NCBI GenBank assembly: GCA_020832135.1
Contig: JAFIFG010000059.1
Location: 1-53,294 of the forward strand
Length of the DNA: 53,294 nt
From: Clostridiaceae bacterium
GTDB taxonomy: Bacteria; Bacillota; Clostridia; Peptostreptococcales; Natronincolaceae
Direction: 5' to 3'
Part shown: positions 1 to 8,313 of the stretch, piece after piece
Position numbering within the stretch: position 1 is the first letter of the stretch
How the letters are laid out: every line of letters starts with the position of its first letter
Position numbers and translations under genes: made by a program
Notes under the pieces: generated by a model
Told to the model about the DNA's origin: nothing
The model's input: the letters and a program-made list of their open reading frames with translations, nothing else
Databases searched by the model: none

Positions 1-293
1 AGTTCAACTTTGTTGAGGAGTTACTTCCTAAAGAGATTAATGCTTTTGATAGAGAGTTTATAAAAGATGTGGAAAGAAAAGTGAAGGAAAAGCTAGAGCG
101 GGAAATAAAGGATACGGTGGAATATGTCCAGGAGGAGTATGGTGCGGATATTTTTCACTTTAACCTGGCAATGATGCGATATGAACCGAAGGTATGGGAG
201 GAAATAGAAGAGGAATGGCATGATATTTTTCCTACGGTTAATGTAGATATAAATGCCGATATAGATATAAGGTTAGTAGGGCTAATAAAATAA
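1..293 (+). CDS. Ger(x)C-family spore germination protein, 3' end only
   Basis: The reading frame is open from base 3 and gives the last 96 residues of a protein whose start lies outside the window. The tail matches the C-terminal domain of GerAC/GerKC-type germinant receptor C subunits: a helix rich in K and E, then 'YGADIFHFNLAMMRYEPKVW', a W-containing segment and a final 'VDINADIDIRLVGLIK' that fits the family's closing beta strand and 'R-x-x-G' ending. These proteins are lipoproteins on the outer face of the spore inner membrane and act with A and B subunits in nutrient sensing. The A and B genes would be expected just upstream, outside the window. A GTG at 69 is an internal valine codon, not a start. 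The assignment rests on remembered family features. Confidence 0.75.
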   Translation, partial: FNFVEELLPKEINAFDREFIKDVERKVKEKLEREIKDTVEYVQEEYGADIFHFNLAMMRYEPKVWEEIEEEWHDIFPTVNVDINADIDIRLVGLIK

Positions 294-386
294 AAAACCT
301 TAGTATAATTTTCAAGTATTTAGTTTTAAAATGAAGGAAATTAGTCATAATATATAATGATAAGGAAGTTTATTTATAAATACTTG

Positions 387-415
387 TTTACATAAGGAAA
401 AAAAAGGTATATAAT
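387..415 (+). promoter_or_regulatory. Vegetative-type promoter for the DEAD-box helicase gene
   Basis: TTTACA at 387-392 and a perfect TATAAT at 410-415 are 17 bases apart, a near-consensus sigma-A promoter. Transcription would start near 422, leaving a short leader before the ribosome site and ATG at 450. Confidence 0.7.
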
Positions 416-449
416 AGTGCAGTGAAAAACTAAAATCAGGAGAGATTAT

Positions 450-2039
450 ATGAAAATAACAGAATTTAAAGATTTGAACATGAATGACAAGATTTACAAA
501 GCGGTAGAGGAATTAGGGTTTGAAACACCAACTCCAATTCAAGTACAAGCTATTCCAAAGCTTTATGAAGGAAAAGACATTATAGGTCAAGCACAAACTG
601 GCACTGGAAAAACTGCTGCCTTTGGAATACCTATGATTGATAAAGTGGATACTAAGGGTAATAGTCCTCAAATATTAGTCATGGCACCTACTAGAGAACT
701 ATCTGTACAGGTGGCGGATGAATTAAGAAAGTTCTGCAAGTACTTACCTGGTGTAAAGTCGATAGCTATCTATGGTGGACAACCGATAGATAGGCAGATA
801 AAAGCATTAAAACAGGGACCACAAATTATTGTTGGAACTCCAGGAAGACTGATAGACCATATTAAAAGAAAAACTTTGAAGTTAGAACATATCAAAGGTC
901 TTGTATTGGATGAAGCAGATCAAATGCTGGATATGGGATTCATAGAAGATATTGAAACCATATTAGAAACTACACCACAGGATAGACAAACAGCTATGTT
1001 TTCTGCTACTATGCCAAAGGAAATAGAAAGAATAGCGAAAAAATACATGAATAAGCCTGAAAAAATCAAGGTGGTACATAAAGAATTAACAGTTCCACAA
1101 ATAGGGCAGTATTACTTTGAAGTGAAAAATCATGAAAAGGTAGATGCTCTAAGTAGGGTTTTAGACATGGAGGAAAGTCAGTTAGGTATTATTTTCTGTA
1201 GAACCAAAAAAGGTGTAGACGAATTAGTTGAATCTCTAGAAAGTAGAGGTTATGCTATAGCGGGATTACATGGTGACTTAAAGCAAAGCCAAAGAGATAG
1301 AGTAATGAAAAGATTCCGTGATGGAACTATAGATCTTTTGGTAGCAACAGATGTAGCGGCTAGAGGTATAGATGTAGATGATGTAGATTTAGTTATTAAC
1401 TATGATATACCAGAGAACTTTGAGTACTATGTCCATAGAATAGGAAGAACAGGAAGAGCCGGAAGAGCTGGTATAGCCTATACATTTGTAGCTGGTAGAC
1501 AGATTAGGACTTTGAAGTCATTAGAAATCTATACTAAGACTAAAATAAAGAGAAAAACCATACCAACGGTAAATGACATTGCTGAAAAGCAAAGAGAAAC
1601 CATTGCTAAAAATGTTGTAACAACAATTGAAAAAGGCGGCATGTCTGATCACGTGAATTTTGTGGAGAAATTATCAGAAGAATATTCCTCCATTGATATA
1701 GCGGCAGCCTTATTAAAATTAATGATCAATAAAAATGAAGAAGATGCTATGGAAGCAGCTAGTGATGTAAATTCTGTAGATACCGGAGCTGAATCAGGTA
1801 TGATTAGAATGTTCCTAAACATAGGGAAGAGCCATGGTGCAAGACCAGGGGATATTTTAGGTGCTATTTCTGGTGAGGCTGGAATAGATGGAAATATGGT
1901 AGGTCTAATTGATATGTTTGACAAATTTACATTTGTTGAAGTACCTGAAAAATATGCAAACAAAGTATTAAAAGTAATGAACAAGAACCGTATTAAAGGA
2001 AGAAGAATTAATATGGAGCCTGCCAACAAAAAAGGCTAA
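450..2039 (+). CDS. deaD: ATP-dependent DEAD-box RNA helicase with DbpA-like RNA-binding tail
   Basis: A 529-residue RNA helicase that unwinds RNA secondary structure, probably in ribosome assembly, RNA decay or cold adaptation. The helicase motifs appear in order: Q motif (FETPTPIQ, about residue 24), motif I AQTGTGKT, Ia PTREL, Ib TPGR, II DEAD, III SAT, IV IIFCRTK, V ATDVAARGID and VI HRIGRTGRAGR (to about residue 345). The last 75 residues look like the DbpA/YxiN-type RRM fold that can direct such helicases to RNA targets; the length matches CshA/CsdA proteins with this tail. The gene is monocistronic, with its own promoter and an inverted repeat after the stop. Bacillus relatives are named cshA or dbpA, so the symbol is approximate. 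Confidence 0.93.
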   Translation: MKITEFKDLNMNDKIYKAVEELGFETPTPIQVQAIPKLYEGKDIIGQAQTGTGKTAAFGIPMIDKVDTKGNSPQILVMAPTRELSVQVADELRKFCKYLPGVKSIAIYGGQPIDRQIKALKQGPQIIVGTPGRLIDHIKRKTLKLEHIKGLVLDEADQMLDMGFIEDIETILETTPQDRQTAMFSATMPKEIERIAKKYMNKPEKIKVVHKELTVPQIGQYYFEVKNHEKVDALSRVLDMEESQLGIIFCRTKKGVDELVESLESRGYAIAGLHGDLKQSQRDRVMKRFRDGTIDLLVATDVAARGIDVDDVDLVINYDIPENFEYYVHRIGRTGRAGRAGIAYTFVAGRQIRTLKSLEIYTKTKIKRKTIPTVNDIAEKQRETIAKNVVTTIEKGGMSDHVNFVEKLSEEYSSIDIAAALLKLMINKNEEDAMEAASDVNSVDTGAESGMIRMFLNIGKSHGARPGDILGAISGEAGIDGNMVGLIDMFDKFTFVEVPEKYANKVLKVMNKNRIKGRRINMEPANKKG

Positions 2040-2045
2040 TATAGA

Positions 2046-2102
2046 GTCTGCTGACAGAAGGTAGGGTTTAATCCTCCCCACCTTCTGAGCTTTCAGCAGC
2101 AT
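2046..2102. terminator. Inverted repeat between convergent genes
   Basis: CTGCTGA and AGAAGGT on the left can pair with ACCTTCT and TCAGCAG on the right, giving a two-part stem between deaD and the leftward PgpA-like gene; it overlaps the latter's last codons. There is no clear T-run on either side, so its efficiency as an intrinsic terminator is uncertain. Confidence 0.4.
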
Positions 2103-2550
2103 GTGCGATTCTGGAACAAGCGGCGGCAATAATACCCGCCACCAAATCGTCGAGGAATGTATTCACTTGCCCATGTTCATGGGCATTTATTTTTCCTATT
2201 ATGCCGGGTTTTAATTTATCTAAGTAACCAAAATTGGTAAAGCCAATAGAACCATAAATATTGGTAATACTTAAAGCAACAATTTCATCAATACCATATA
2301 GGGATTCATCCTTTTTGACGATAGATAACAAAGGCTCTTCTAATAAATCCTTTTCTGCTAATTTATCTAATTGAATCCCTGTTAATATGGCATTTTGCAC
2401 CTCTCTTTTCTGTAATACCTTCTCTATATTAAACATAGCCTCCTCTAATGTTAAAGATACATAATTTTTTTGAAGCTCAATAACCAATTCTGCCATATCT
2501 TTAATAGTAACCCCACGTTCTTCTAACATTTCCTTTGCTATCTTTTTCAT
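2068..2550 (-). CDS. PgpA/YutG-like phosphatidylglycerophosphatase
   Basis: A 160-residue protein of the PgpA (YutG) family, which removes the phosphate from phosphatidylglycerophosphate to make phosphatidylglycerol. The core shows acidic motifs 'YGIDEIVALSITNIYGSIG' and 'NTFLDDLVAGIIAAACSRI', the second close to the conserved DD motif of the family. The N-terminal half carries an extra helical stretch typical of the soluble Firmicute YutG branch rather than the membrane-spanning E. coli PgpA. The gene lies 32 bp after alaX on the same strand, so the two are probably cotranscribed. AAGGAG stands before the ATG. Activity in this branch has not been shown to my knowledge. Confidence 0.75.
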   Translation of the reverse strand: MKKIAKEMLEERGVTIKDMAELVIELQKNYVSLTLEEAMFNIEKVLQKREVQNAILTGIQLDKLAEKDLLEEPLLSIVKKDESLYGIDEIVALSITNIYGSIGFTNFGYLDKLKPGIIGKINAHEHGQVNTFLDDLVAGIIAAACSRIAHAAESSEGGED

Positions 2551-2582
2551 ATATTTAACATCTCCTTAAGAAAATTTATGGC

Positions 2583-3797
2583 TTATTTTAAATATTCATG
2601 GATAAGCTTTTGATATGCTGCTGTCAGTAGGCTATCTAAATTACTAAGATCATCCCCACCACCTTGAGCACTGAAGGCATTGCCACCACCTTTACCATCA
2701 ATTAGAGGGATAACCTCCTTGAAAAGCTGGTTCATATTAACAGGTGTATCCTTAGAACAGGAAAAAACAACCTGAGCTTTATCATTTTTTGTAGCCAATA
2801 GGGCAATGGTGTTAGGCTGCTGCACCAGGGTATTCGCCATAGTTCTTATATCTTTAAAATCTTCTCCTTCAAACTTCTTTATGACTACATGATAATCTCT
2901 AAGTATTTCCGCGGTATAATGAAGCTCCTTCGCTTGATAGTTCAATAGCTCCCTTTTTAAATCCCTTACTTGTTTGTTAAGGATTTTATACTCGCTGTAT
3001 ATTTTTGTTACTGTTTCCTCCGCTTCGATATCTTTTACTGATAACATAGTAGAGATGCCATTGATCTGTTGGTTTTTCCAATGAAAATCCTCCAAGCATC
3101 TTTCGCCACACACGAACTCTATACGGGTATTGTCTTTATTCTTTTCCCACTTACGTATTTTTATCATTCCGACGGAACCAGTACTTTTAGGATGTGTGCC
3201 GCCACAGGGAGAATAATCAAATCCATCTACCTCAACAATACGAATACCATCGGTAACAGAAGGAGCCTTTCTTAAAGGCAAATCAACTATTTCTTCTTGG
3301 GAGGGAAAAAGTGTTTTCACTACTAAATCTTGATAGATGATGGCATTGGCTTCTGTCTCTACTGCCTTTGCTTCAATAGATGATAGAGAAGGTTTATCTA
3401 TATCTATGGTGACATATTCCTTCCCCAAATGAAAACCTACAGTAGCAGCATTGTGAAGTTTTTCAAAGACAGCTGATAAAATGTGCTGTCCTAAATGTTG
3501 CTGCATAAAATCAAAACGTCTTTCCCATTGAATAGAGCAGGAAATATTGTCTTTGTTTTCGGGGATTTTATCCACCACATGGTAAATGATCTCATCCTCT
3601 TCAAAGACATACGTCACAGTGCTGTCTCCGATTTTGCCTTCATCCCATGGCTGACCACCCCCCTCGGGATAAAAAGCAGTTTGATCTAATATAAGGACGT
3701 ATTTACTATCATCCTCCTTATAGTTTTCACTATGTATAATATTCCCTGTAAAATCTTCTACATAAGGGTTGTGCCAAAAAAGTTTTTTCGTCTTCAT
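2583..3797 (-). CDS. alaX: Free-standing alanyl-tRNA editing hydrolase (AlaX-L type)
   Basis: A 404-residue trans-editing protein that hydrolyses Ser- or Gly-tRNA(Ala). The N-terminal domain is the first half of the AlaRS editing fold (TAFYPEGGGQPWDEG, residues about 40-55). The zinc site is visible as HLGQH (about residue 101) and CGGTH (about 199). The C-terminal part from about 290 is a DHHA1-like domain with glycine-rich 'GKGGGNAFSAQGGG', as at the C-terminus of AlaRS. That architecture and length match AlaX-L rather than the short AlaX-S. It is the first gene of a probable two-gene leftward operon with the PgpA-like gene. Confidence 0.9.
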   Translation of the reverse strand: MKTKKLFWHNPYVEDFTGNIIHSENYKEDDSKYVLILDQTAFYPEGGGQPWDEGKIGDSTVTYVFEEDEIIYHVVDKIPENKDNISCSIQWERRFDFMQQHLGQHILSAVFEKLHNAATVGFHLGKEYVTIDIDKPSLSSIEAKAVETEANAIIYQDLVVKTLFPSQEEIVDLPLRKAPSVTDGIRIVEVDGFDYSPCGGTHPKSTGSVGMIKIRKWEKNKDNTRIEFVCGERCLEDFHWKNQQINGISTMLSVKDIEAEETVTKIYSEYKILNKQVRDLKRELLNYQAKELHYTAEILRDYHVVIKKFEGEDFKDIRTMANTLVQQPNTIALLATKNDKAQVVFSCSKDTPVNMNQLFKEVIPLIDGKGGGNAFSAQGGGDDLSNLDSLLTAAYQKLIHEYLK

Positions 3798-3845
3798 TCG
3801 TACACCTCTTTTGTTATTTTTTTCTAAATTTATTAAAACATTATA

Positions 3846-4856
3846 TCACTTTTCAAGCAAACTTTGAAACATAGCTTGAAATTTATTTTTAGGTAGATAG
3901 ATAATTTCTCCATTTGAGGTTACTAATTTGTAATTTATATTGGTTATGCCAAATAAAGCTTCACGGCTAATTTCCATATCATCTAAAAGAGCTACATTAG
4001 ATAAAAATACATCCTTGGATACCTCTCCTAAAATAAAAGTATCATAGTCTTCACTCCAATAATAACTACGTTTATAATTATCCGTATGAATCAAAGAAAA
4101 ACTATCTAGCTCGGGATATTGATGAGCATTGGTGGAAAATTTTTTCAAGGTAGTCAAAGTATTGATCCTCATAGGGTCATCTCCAATGATATCAATCAAA
4201 GTTTCCTCTGTAATTCTATTCCATAAGCTGTCTTTAGCATCTGGATCAACCCATACCTCTTTATAGATTTCTTCATAATAAAGAGATTTTTGCCAGGTTT
4301 TTTTAAAGCCCTCCTCAGTATATAGATACAAATCCAGAAAATCTTCGTAAAAGAATCCACCAAATCTTTCGTCTAGGGTTTGATAGACAGCCATTATTTT
4401 TTGTGGGTGAGGGGTGATGGATAAAAAGTCTATTTTATTTACGGGCACAAGACTTGGAAGTTTGTCATAGTAAATATATTCATCTCCAACCTTATCAAAA
4501 ACCGCTATAAAAGCCGAGTCCTTCGAAAGGTTTAGTGCTACAATAAGTTGTTGGGAGCTTTGAGGTAATACCTGGTCTTCATATAAGTGAAGTTCTATAT
4601 ACTCTTTAAACTCCTTCCATTTTTCATAGCCTACAGCTGTTAATGCTTTTTCAATAATTTCCCGCTTTGCTTCACCCTTAACACTAGTATCCTCACTATT
4701 GTATGCATCTATGAGGTCTTTGTTTATTTTATGGGAGGGAGAACTGTAGGATTGAAAGGTTGCAATACTTTTAGGGCTATCAAAAAAATTGTAAACATGA
4801 AAGGATAATAAAGCTAAAAATATAAATAAAAAAGTACCTATTAGTTTTTCCTTCAT
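3846..4856 (-). CDS. Membrane-anchored extracytoplasmic protein, unknown
   Basis: I do not recognise this protein. It has a positively charged N-terminus and one hydrophobic segment (about residues 4-22), then about 310 polar residues, so it is probably anchored and faces outside. There is no lipobox cysteine. The remainder contains aromatic-rich stretches and no catalytic motif I can name. I place the start at the ATG at 4856 because the upstream in-frame GTG is part of the ribosome site GAGGTGAT. A TATAAT-like hexamer lies just before the ribosome site. The gene is 48 bp upstream of alaX on the same strand. Confidence 0.6.
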   Translation of the reverse strand: MKEKLIGTFLFIFLALLSFHVYNFFDSPKSIATFQSYSSPSHKINKDLIDAYNSEDTSVKGEAKREIIEKALTAVGYEKWKEFKEYIELHLYEDQVLPQSSQQLIVALNLSKDSAFIAVFDKVGDEYIYYDKLPSLVPVNKIDFLSITPHPQKIMAVYQTLDERFGGFFYEDFLDLYLYTEEGFKKTWQKSLYYEEIYKEVWVDPDAKDSLWNRITEETLIDIIGDDPMRINTLTTLKKFSTNAHQYPELDSFSLIHTDNYKRSYYWSEDYDTFILGEVSKDVFLSNVALLDDMEISREALFGITNINYKLVTSNGEIIYLPKNKFQAMFQSLLEK

Positions 4857-4990
4857 TAAAATCACCTCAATTCATTATATGTAGATAAAAGGGAAATAAT
4901 ATTATTCTATAAAAATTTTAAAAAAGAAGGAAATTGTAGTTTTTTGTAGAATTATTATTTTAACACGCAACACAACACATATTTTGTTTG

Positions 4991-5056
4991 ATCTATCCAA
5001 TATGTACCCCAAACATAGGATAGGTAAAGGTGGGAGTATATTCCACCTTTTTTTCT
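4991..5056 (+). terminator. Two hairpins, the second terminator-like, in the leader of the DNA methylase gene
   Basis: ATCTATCC (4991-4998) can pair with GGATAGGT (5018-5025). Next, AAAGGTGGGA (5026-5035) pairs with TTCCACCTTT (5041-5050) around loop GTATA and is followed by a run of T to 5054. This is a textbook intrinsic terminator shape. No gene on this strand ends upstream; the neighbouring gene runs leftward. It therefore looks like a leader attenuator for the methylase gene or insulation from unseen transcription. Confidence 0.5.
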
Positions 5057-5092
5057 TTTAAATTAAAAACTTTAAAGGTGAGGGTCAATAGG

Positions 5093-7312
5093 ATGAAGAT
5101 ATTTAAATTAGATTGTATCGAACTAATTAATAAGCTAATAGAAAAATATCATCTCTCTTCTTCGGAGGGATTATTATGGATTTATTTAAACATGTACTTT
5201 TATCACTACAATGCTAAGGATACTCCTTATAGTAGAGAAGTCCTTTTAAACCTTTTAGCTAAAAACCACAATTTCAGTCACTACTATGAAAAATATCGAC
5301 CTATTCAAAAACAAGAATACACTCAACTACTAGAGCTGATTTTAAAAGAATATACCTATAAAGGGGTTGAAGGCAACATCACCATAAAAGCTATGGAGGA
5401 AACCTACGAAGGCATCATACACAAAGACCTTCGAGTAAAAACTGGTTCTTATTATACACCTCGAGCTATTGTAAAATATATGACGTGCAAATCTATCACC
5501 ACCTATATAGATAAAAAGATGAAGAAGCACAATATACAGCTTCAAGACTATTTGGAAGGTAAGATAGAAGTCATTCCAATGGATTACATCCTGGAGCTTT
5601 TAGATATACTAGACAACATAAAGATTATTGATATTGCCTGTGGTGGCGGTGTGTTTTTGCGGGAAGTAGTTCATTTTATATTGGACTTAAGATTTAAATT
5701 AAATAACTTAATTGGCAAAACTTCATGCCAATATAAACTCATAACACAGATGTTACAACAAAATCTATATGGTATTGATATTCAACCTATGACGGTTATG
5801 ATGTGTAAACTCTTTTTATTAATGGAATTACAGGAGCAATATAACCATGATTATGAGGGCACACCTTTTAATATTATGGCAGGCAATGCTTTGACATTAG
5901 AAATTATAGAAGAATTTGATACTAAGTTTGATCTTGTTATAGGTAACCCTCCTTATATAGGGGAAAAAGGAAATAAAGCTTTATTTGATAGTATACGAAG
6001 TCATGATTTTGGTAGTAAGTATTATGAAAGAAACATGGATTATTTTTATTTCTTTATTTATAAGTCCTATGAAATATTAAAAAATGATGGAATGCTAAGT
6101 TATATCACCACCAATTACTTTGTAACAGCCGATGGGGCAAAAAAATTAAGGAGCTTTTTAAAGGATAACTATACATTAAAAATTATCATAAACTTCAATA
6201 GCTTTAACATTTTTGCTGAGGCAAAGGGACAGCATAATATGATTTTTATGGCCTCAAAAGAAGAAGAAAAAAAGACCCTCACCACTCTAATGAGTATAAA
6301 ACATGAGAAAATGAACCAAGAAGATCTATATAAAGCACTGATGGAGGAAAAGAACACACAGCAAATAGAGGTGTCCAAGATTCCCCATGAAGAACTTTAT
6401 GACCATAAACAGCAGCTACTCATACAAAGCCATCATAGTCAGTTGAAGATTTTAAATAAAATTCAAAATGTGGCCAATAAATCTCTTGAGGATCTGTGTC
6501 ATGTTAACCAAGGAATTGTTAGTGGTGGAGATAAGCTTAGTGCCCCTTGGGCATTAAAGTTGAATAGGCAGCAGGATAAGGGTAAGGGAATTTTTGTGTT
6601 GAGTCAGGAGGAAGTAACAGCTTTAGAATTGAAGGATGAGGTAAAAAATAATTATCTAAAGAAGTTTTATAAAAATAGTCATATTAAAAGATATGAGACC
6701 TTAAAAAAAGAAGGTTTGTATATACTATATATAAATGATGATAATTTAGAAAACATCGAAGCTATACCTACTCTTTATAATCATTTAATGAAGTTTAAGG
6801 AACTATTGCAGCAACGTAGGGAAGTGAAAAATGGAGTTAGAAAATGGTATGCCCTACAATGGCCGAGAAAAACTTCTATATTTGAAGGAGAAAAAATTGT
6901 AGCGCCACAGCGTTCTTTAGAAAATACCTTTGCTTATGTAGAAGGGTCTTGGTATGCCAGTGCAGATGTATATTATATTACACCTAAGGAAAAGAAGGTT
7001 TCTTTGTTATATTTACTGGGTATTCTTAATTCATCCTTAATGTACTTTTGGTTGTATTATAGAGGCAAAAGAAAGGGTCAATATTTAGAACTATATGCAA
7101 CCCCCTTAAAGACGATACCGATACACTATACCAGTAATAAGAAGATCGCTACAGAGCTTCAGCAACTGGTAAAGATGAGAATGGAAGGTATGCATGACAA
7201 GGACAATATAGAAAAAATACAAGGCAAAATAGATGAACTTGTATTTCAAATATATAAATTAACAGATGATGAAAAACAAGAAATTAGAAATTTTATAGAG
7301 GAAAAAATATAA
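5093..7312 (+). CDS. Adenine-specific DNA methyltransferase, Eco57I/TaqI type, solitary
   Basis: A 739-residue N6-adenine DNA methylase. Motifs in order: 'KTGSYYTPRAIVKYM' (motif X region, about residue 118), 'IIDIACGGGVFLREV' (motif I, SAM binding, about 180), 'LYGIDIQP' (motif II), and catalytic 'NPPY' in 'FDLVIGNPPYIGEKG' (motif IV, about 285). The C-terminal third resembles the TaqI-like target-recognition domain ('RGKRKGQYLELYATPLKTIP'). I see no PD-(D/E)XK nuclease motif in the first 110 residues and no restriction gene beside it, so it may be an orphan methylase or one with a diverged nuclease. I start it at the ATG at 5093, eight bases after GGTGAGGG; the upstream in-frame GTG at 5030 lies inside a terminator-like hairpin. 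It is convergent with the next gene. Confidence 0.85.
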   Translation: MKIFKLDCIELINKLIEKYHLSSSEGLLWIYLNMYFYHYNAKDTPYSREVLLNLLAKNHNFSHYYEKYRPIQKQEYTQLLELILKEYTYKGVEGNITIKAMEETYEGIIHKDLRVKTGSYYTPRAIVKYMTCKSITTYIDKKMKKHNIQLQDYLEGKIEVIPMDYILELLDILDNIKIIDIACGGGVFLREVVHFILDLRFKLNNLIGKTSCQYKLITQMLQQNLYGIDIQPMTVMMCKLFLLMELQEQYNHDYEGTPFNIMAGNALTLEIIEEFDTKFDLVIGNPPYIGEKGNKALFDSIRSHDFGSKYYERNMDYFYFFIYKSYEILKNDGMLSYITTNYFVTADGAKKLRSFLKDNYTLKIIINFNSFNIFAEAKGQHNMIFMASKEEEKKTLTTLMSIKHEKMNQEDLYKALMEEKNTQQIEVSKIPHEELYDHKQQLLIQSHHSQLKILNKIQNVANKSLEDLCHVNQGIVSGGDKLSAPWALKLNRQQDKGKGIFVLSQEEVTALELKDEVKNNYLKKFYKNSHIKRYETLKKEGLYILYINDDNLENIEAIPTLYNHLMKFKELLQQRREVKNGVRKWYALQWPRKTSIFEGEKIVAPQRSLENTFAYVEGSWYASADVYYITPKEKKVSLLYLLGILNSSLMYFWLYYRGKRKGQYLELYATPLKTIPIHYTSNKKIATELQQLVKMRMEGMHDKDNIEKIQGKIDELVFQIYKLTDDEKQEIRNFIEEKI

Positions 7313-7313
7313 A

Positions 7314-7371
7314 AAGCATTAGTGGTAGTAAGGTTTGGTATTAGACCAAACTTTGCTACCATCACTTTTTA
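7314..7371. terminator. Bidirectional terminator between convergent genes
   Basis: A long imperfect stem (arms about 7321-7339 and 7345-7365, with G-T pairs) is flanked by A-rich sequence on the left and TTTTT on the right, so it can stop transcription both ways. The stem is formed by the last codons of the leftward metallo-hydrolase gene. Confidence 0.8.
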
Positions 7372-8173
7372 TAAGGACAGTACCTTGATAATCAGTACGA
7401 TATATGGCAATATTTGAAGATATTAGTCTATCTATGACTTCTTGATGAGGATGAGAATAGGCATTGTTTTTGCCGCAGGATATAATAGCTACCTGCGGCT
7501 TTACTATATCTAAAAACTCTTGGGTACTGGAGGTATTACTACCATGGTGAGCTACCTTTAAAACATTAGATGTCAAAAAATCCTTCTCATAAGCATTAAT
7601 AATGTCTAACTCTCCCGTAGCCTCTACATCCCCTGTAAATAAAAATGATTGGTTTTTATAATCTAATTTCAAAACAATACTCCATAGATTCAAGTCATCC
7701 CCATAATCCCTTAAGGGACTTAAAAAATGAAGGGTTATATCCTCTTCAAGAGATAGGCTGGTACCACTGATGGGGGTGGTAATCTTAAGGCCTTGAGTAG
7801 TGGCAGTTTCTAAAAACTTTTCGTAGGTTATAGTGGTGTGGATTTTATTTGGTAGAAAAAGTTTATCTACTTTAAATCTATTCATCACTTCAATAAGACC
7901 ACCGATGTGGTCACTATGAGGATGTGTTCCCACCATGATATCTATTTTCTTGATTTTATTTCTTCTCAAATAGGAAGCCACCTTATCACCTTCAGAGATT
8001 TCTCCACCGTCAATTAAAATAGATTTACCCTGTGGAGTTACAATCAAAATGCTATCCCCCTGGCCTACATCAATAAAGTGAATAGATAAATCTTCATTTG
8101 ATAAACAGCCAGACAAAATGATAGTTAACATTATGAGAAGACCTACTATGTACAAATGCTTTCTATTGCCCAT
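7319..8173 (-). CDS. Secreted ComEC-type metallo-beta-lactamase-fold lipoprotein
   Basis: A 284-residue lipoprotein. The signal peptide ends in the lipobox LSGC (cysteine about residue 23). The rest is the metallo-beta-lactamase fold found at the C-terminus of ComEC/Rec2: 'HFIDVGQGDSILI', 'ILIDGG', the metal motif THPHSDH (about residue 83), 'FLFTGD' and 'VAHHGSNTS'. In ComEC this domain is thought to degrade the non-transported DNA strand; free-standing versions are probably extracellular nucleases or phosphodiesterases. The ComEC protein in this same window (13628-15163) lacks this domain. Ordinary divergent promoter region at its start; shared terminator at its end. Confidence 0.88.
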   Translation of the reverse strand: MGNRKHLYIVGLLIMLTIILSGCLSNEDLSIHFIDVGQGDSILIVTPQGKSILIDGGEISEGDKVASYLRRNKIKKIDIMVGTHPHSDHIGGLIEVMNRFKVDKLFLPNKIHTTITYEKFLETATTQGLKITTPISGTSLSLEEDITLHFLSPLRDYGDDLNLWSIVLKLDYKNQSFLFTGDVEATGELDIINAYEKDFLTSNVLKVAHHGSNTSSTQEFLDIVKPQVAIISCGKNNAYSHPHQEVIDRLISSNIAIYRTDYQGTVLIKSDGSKVWSNTKPYYH

Positions 8174-8240
8174 AGGTTTATTCCCCCCTCTTTTACAGTT
8201 CCATTATAATATATACCTTAAGTAAAAGAAATGAAATTTA

Positions 8241-8269
8241 TTGTTAACAGTCGGGTTTTAGTATAGTAT
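8241..8269 (+). promoter_or_regulatory. Probable promoter for the TPR protein gene
   Basis: TTGTTA at 8241-8246 and TAGTAT at 8264-8269 with a 17-base spacer; several overlapping AT-rich -10 alternatives follow, so the exact -10 is uncertain. Confidence 0.4.
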
Positions 8270-8313
8270 TATATATAAGAAGTGATTGCTTACTTCAGGG
8301 GGAGGTTATAATA

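Noticed and set aside
2463-3797. Rightward frames inside the alaX region (for example 3069-3275 and 3495-3689)
   Set aside because: They lie opposite a well-supported AlaX gene, have no ribosome sites and no recognisable content.
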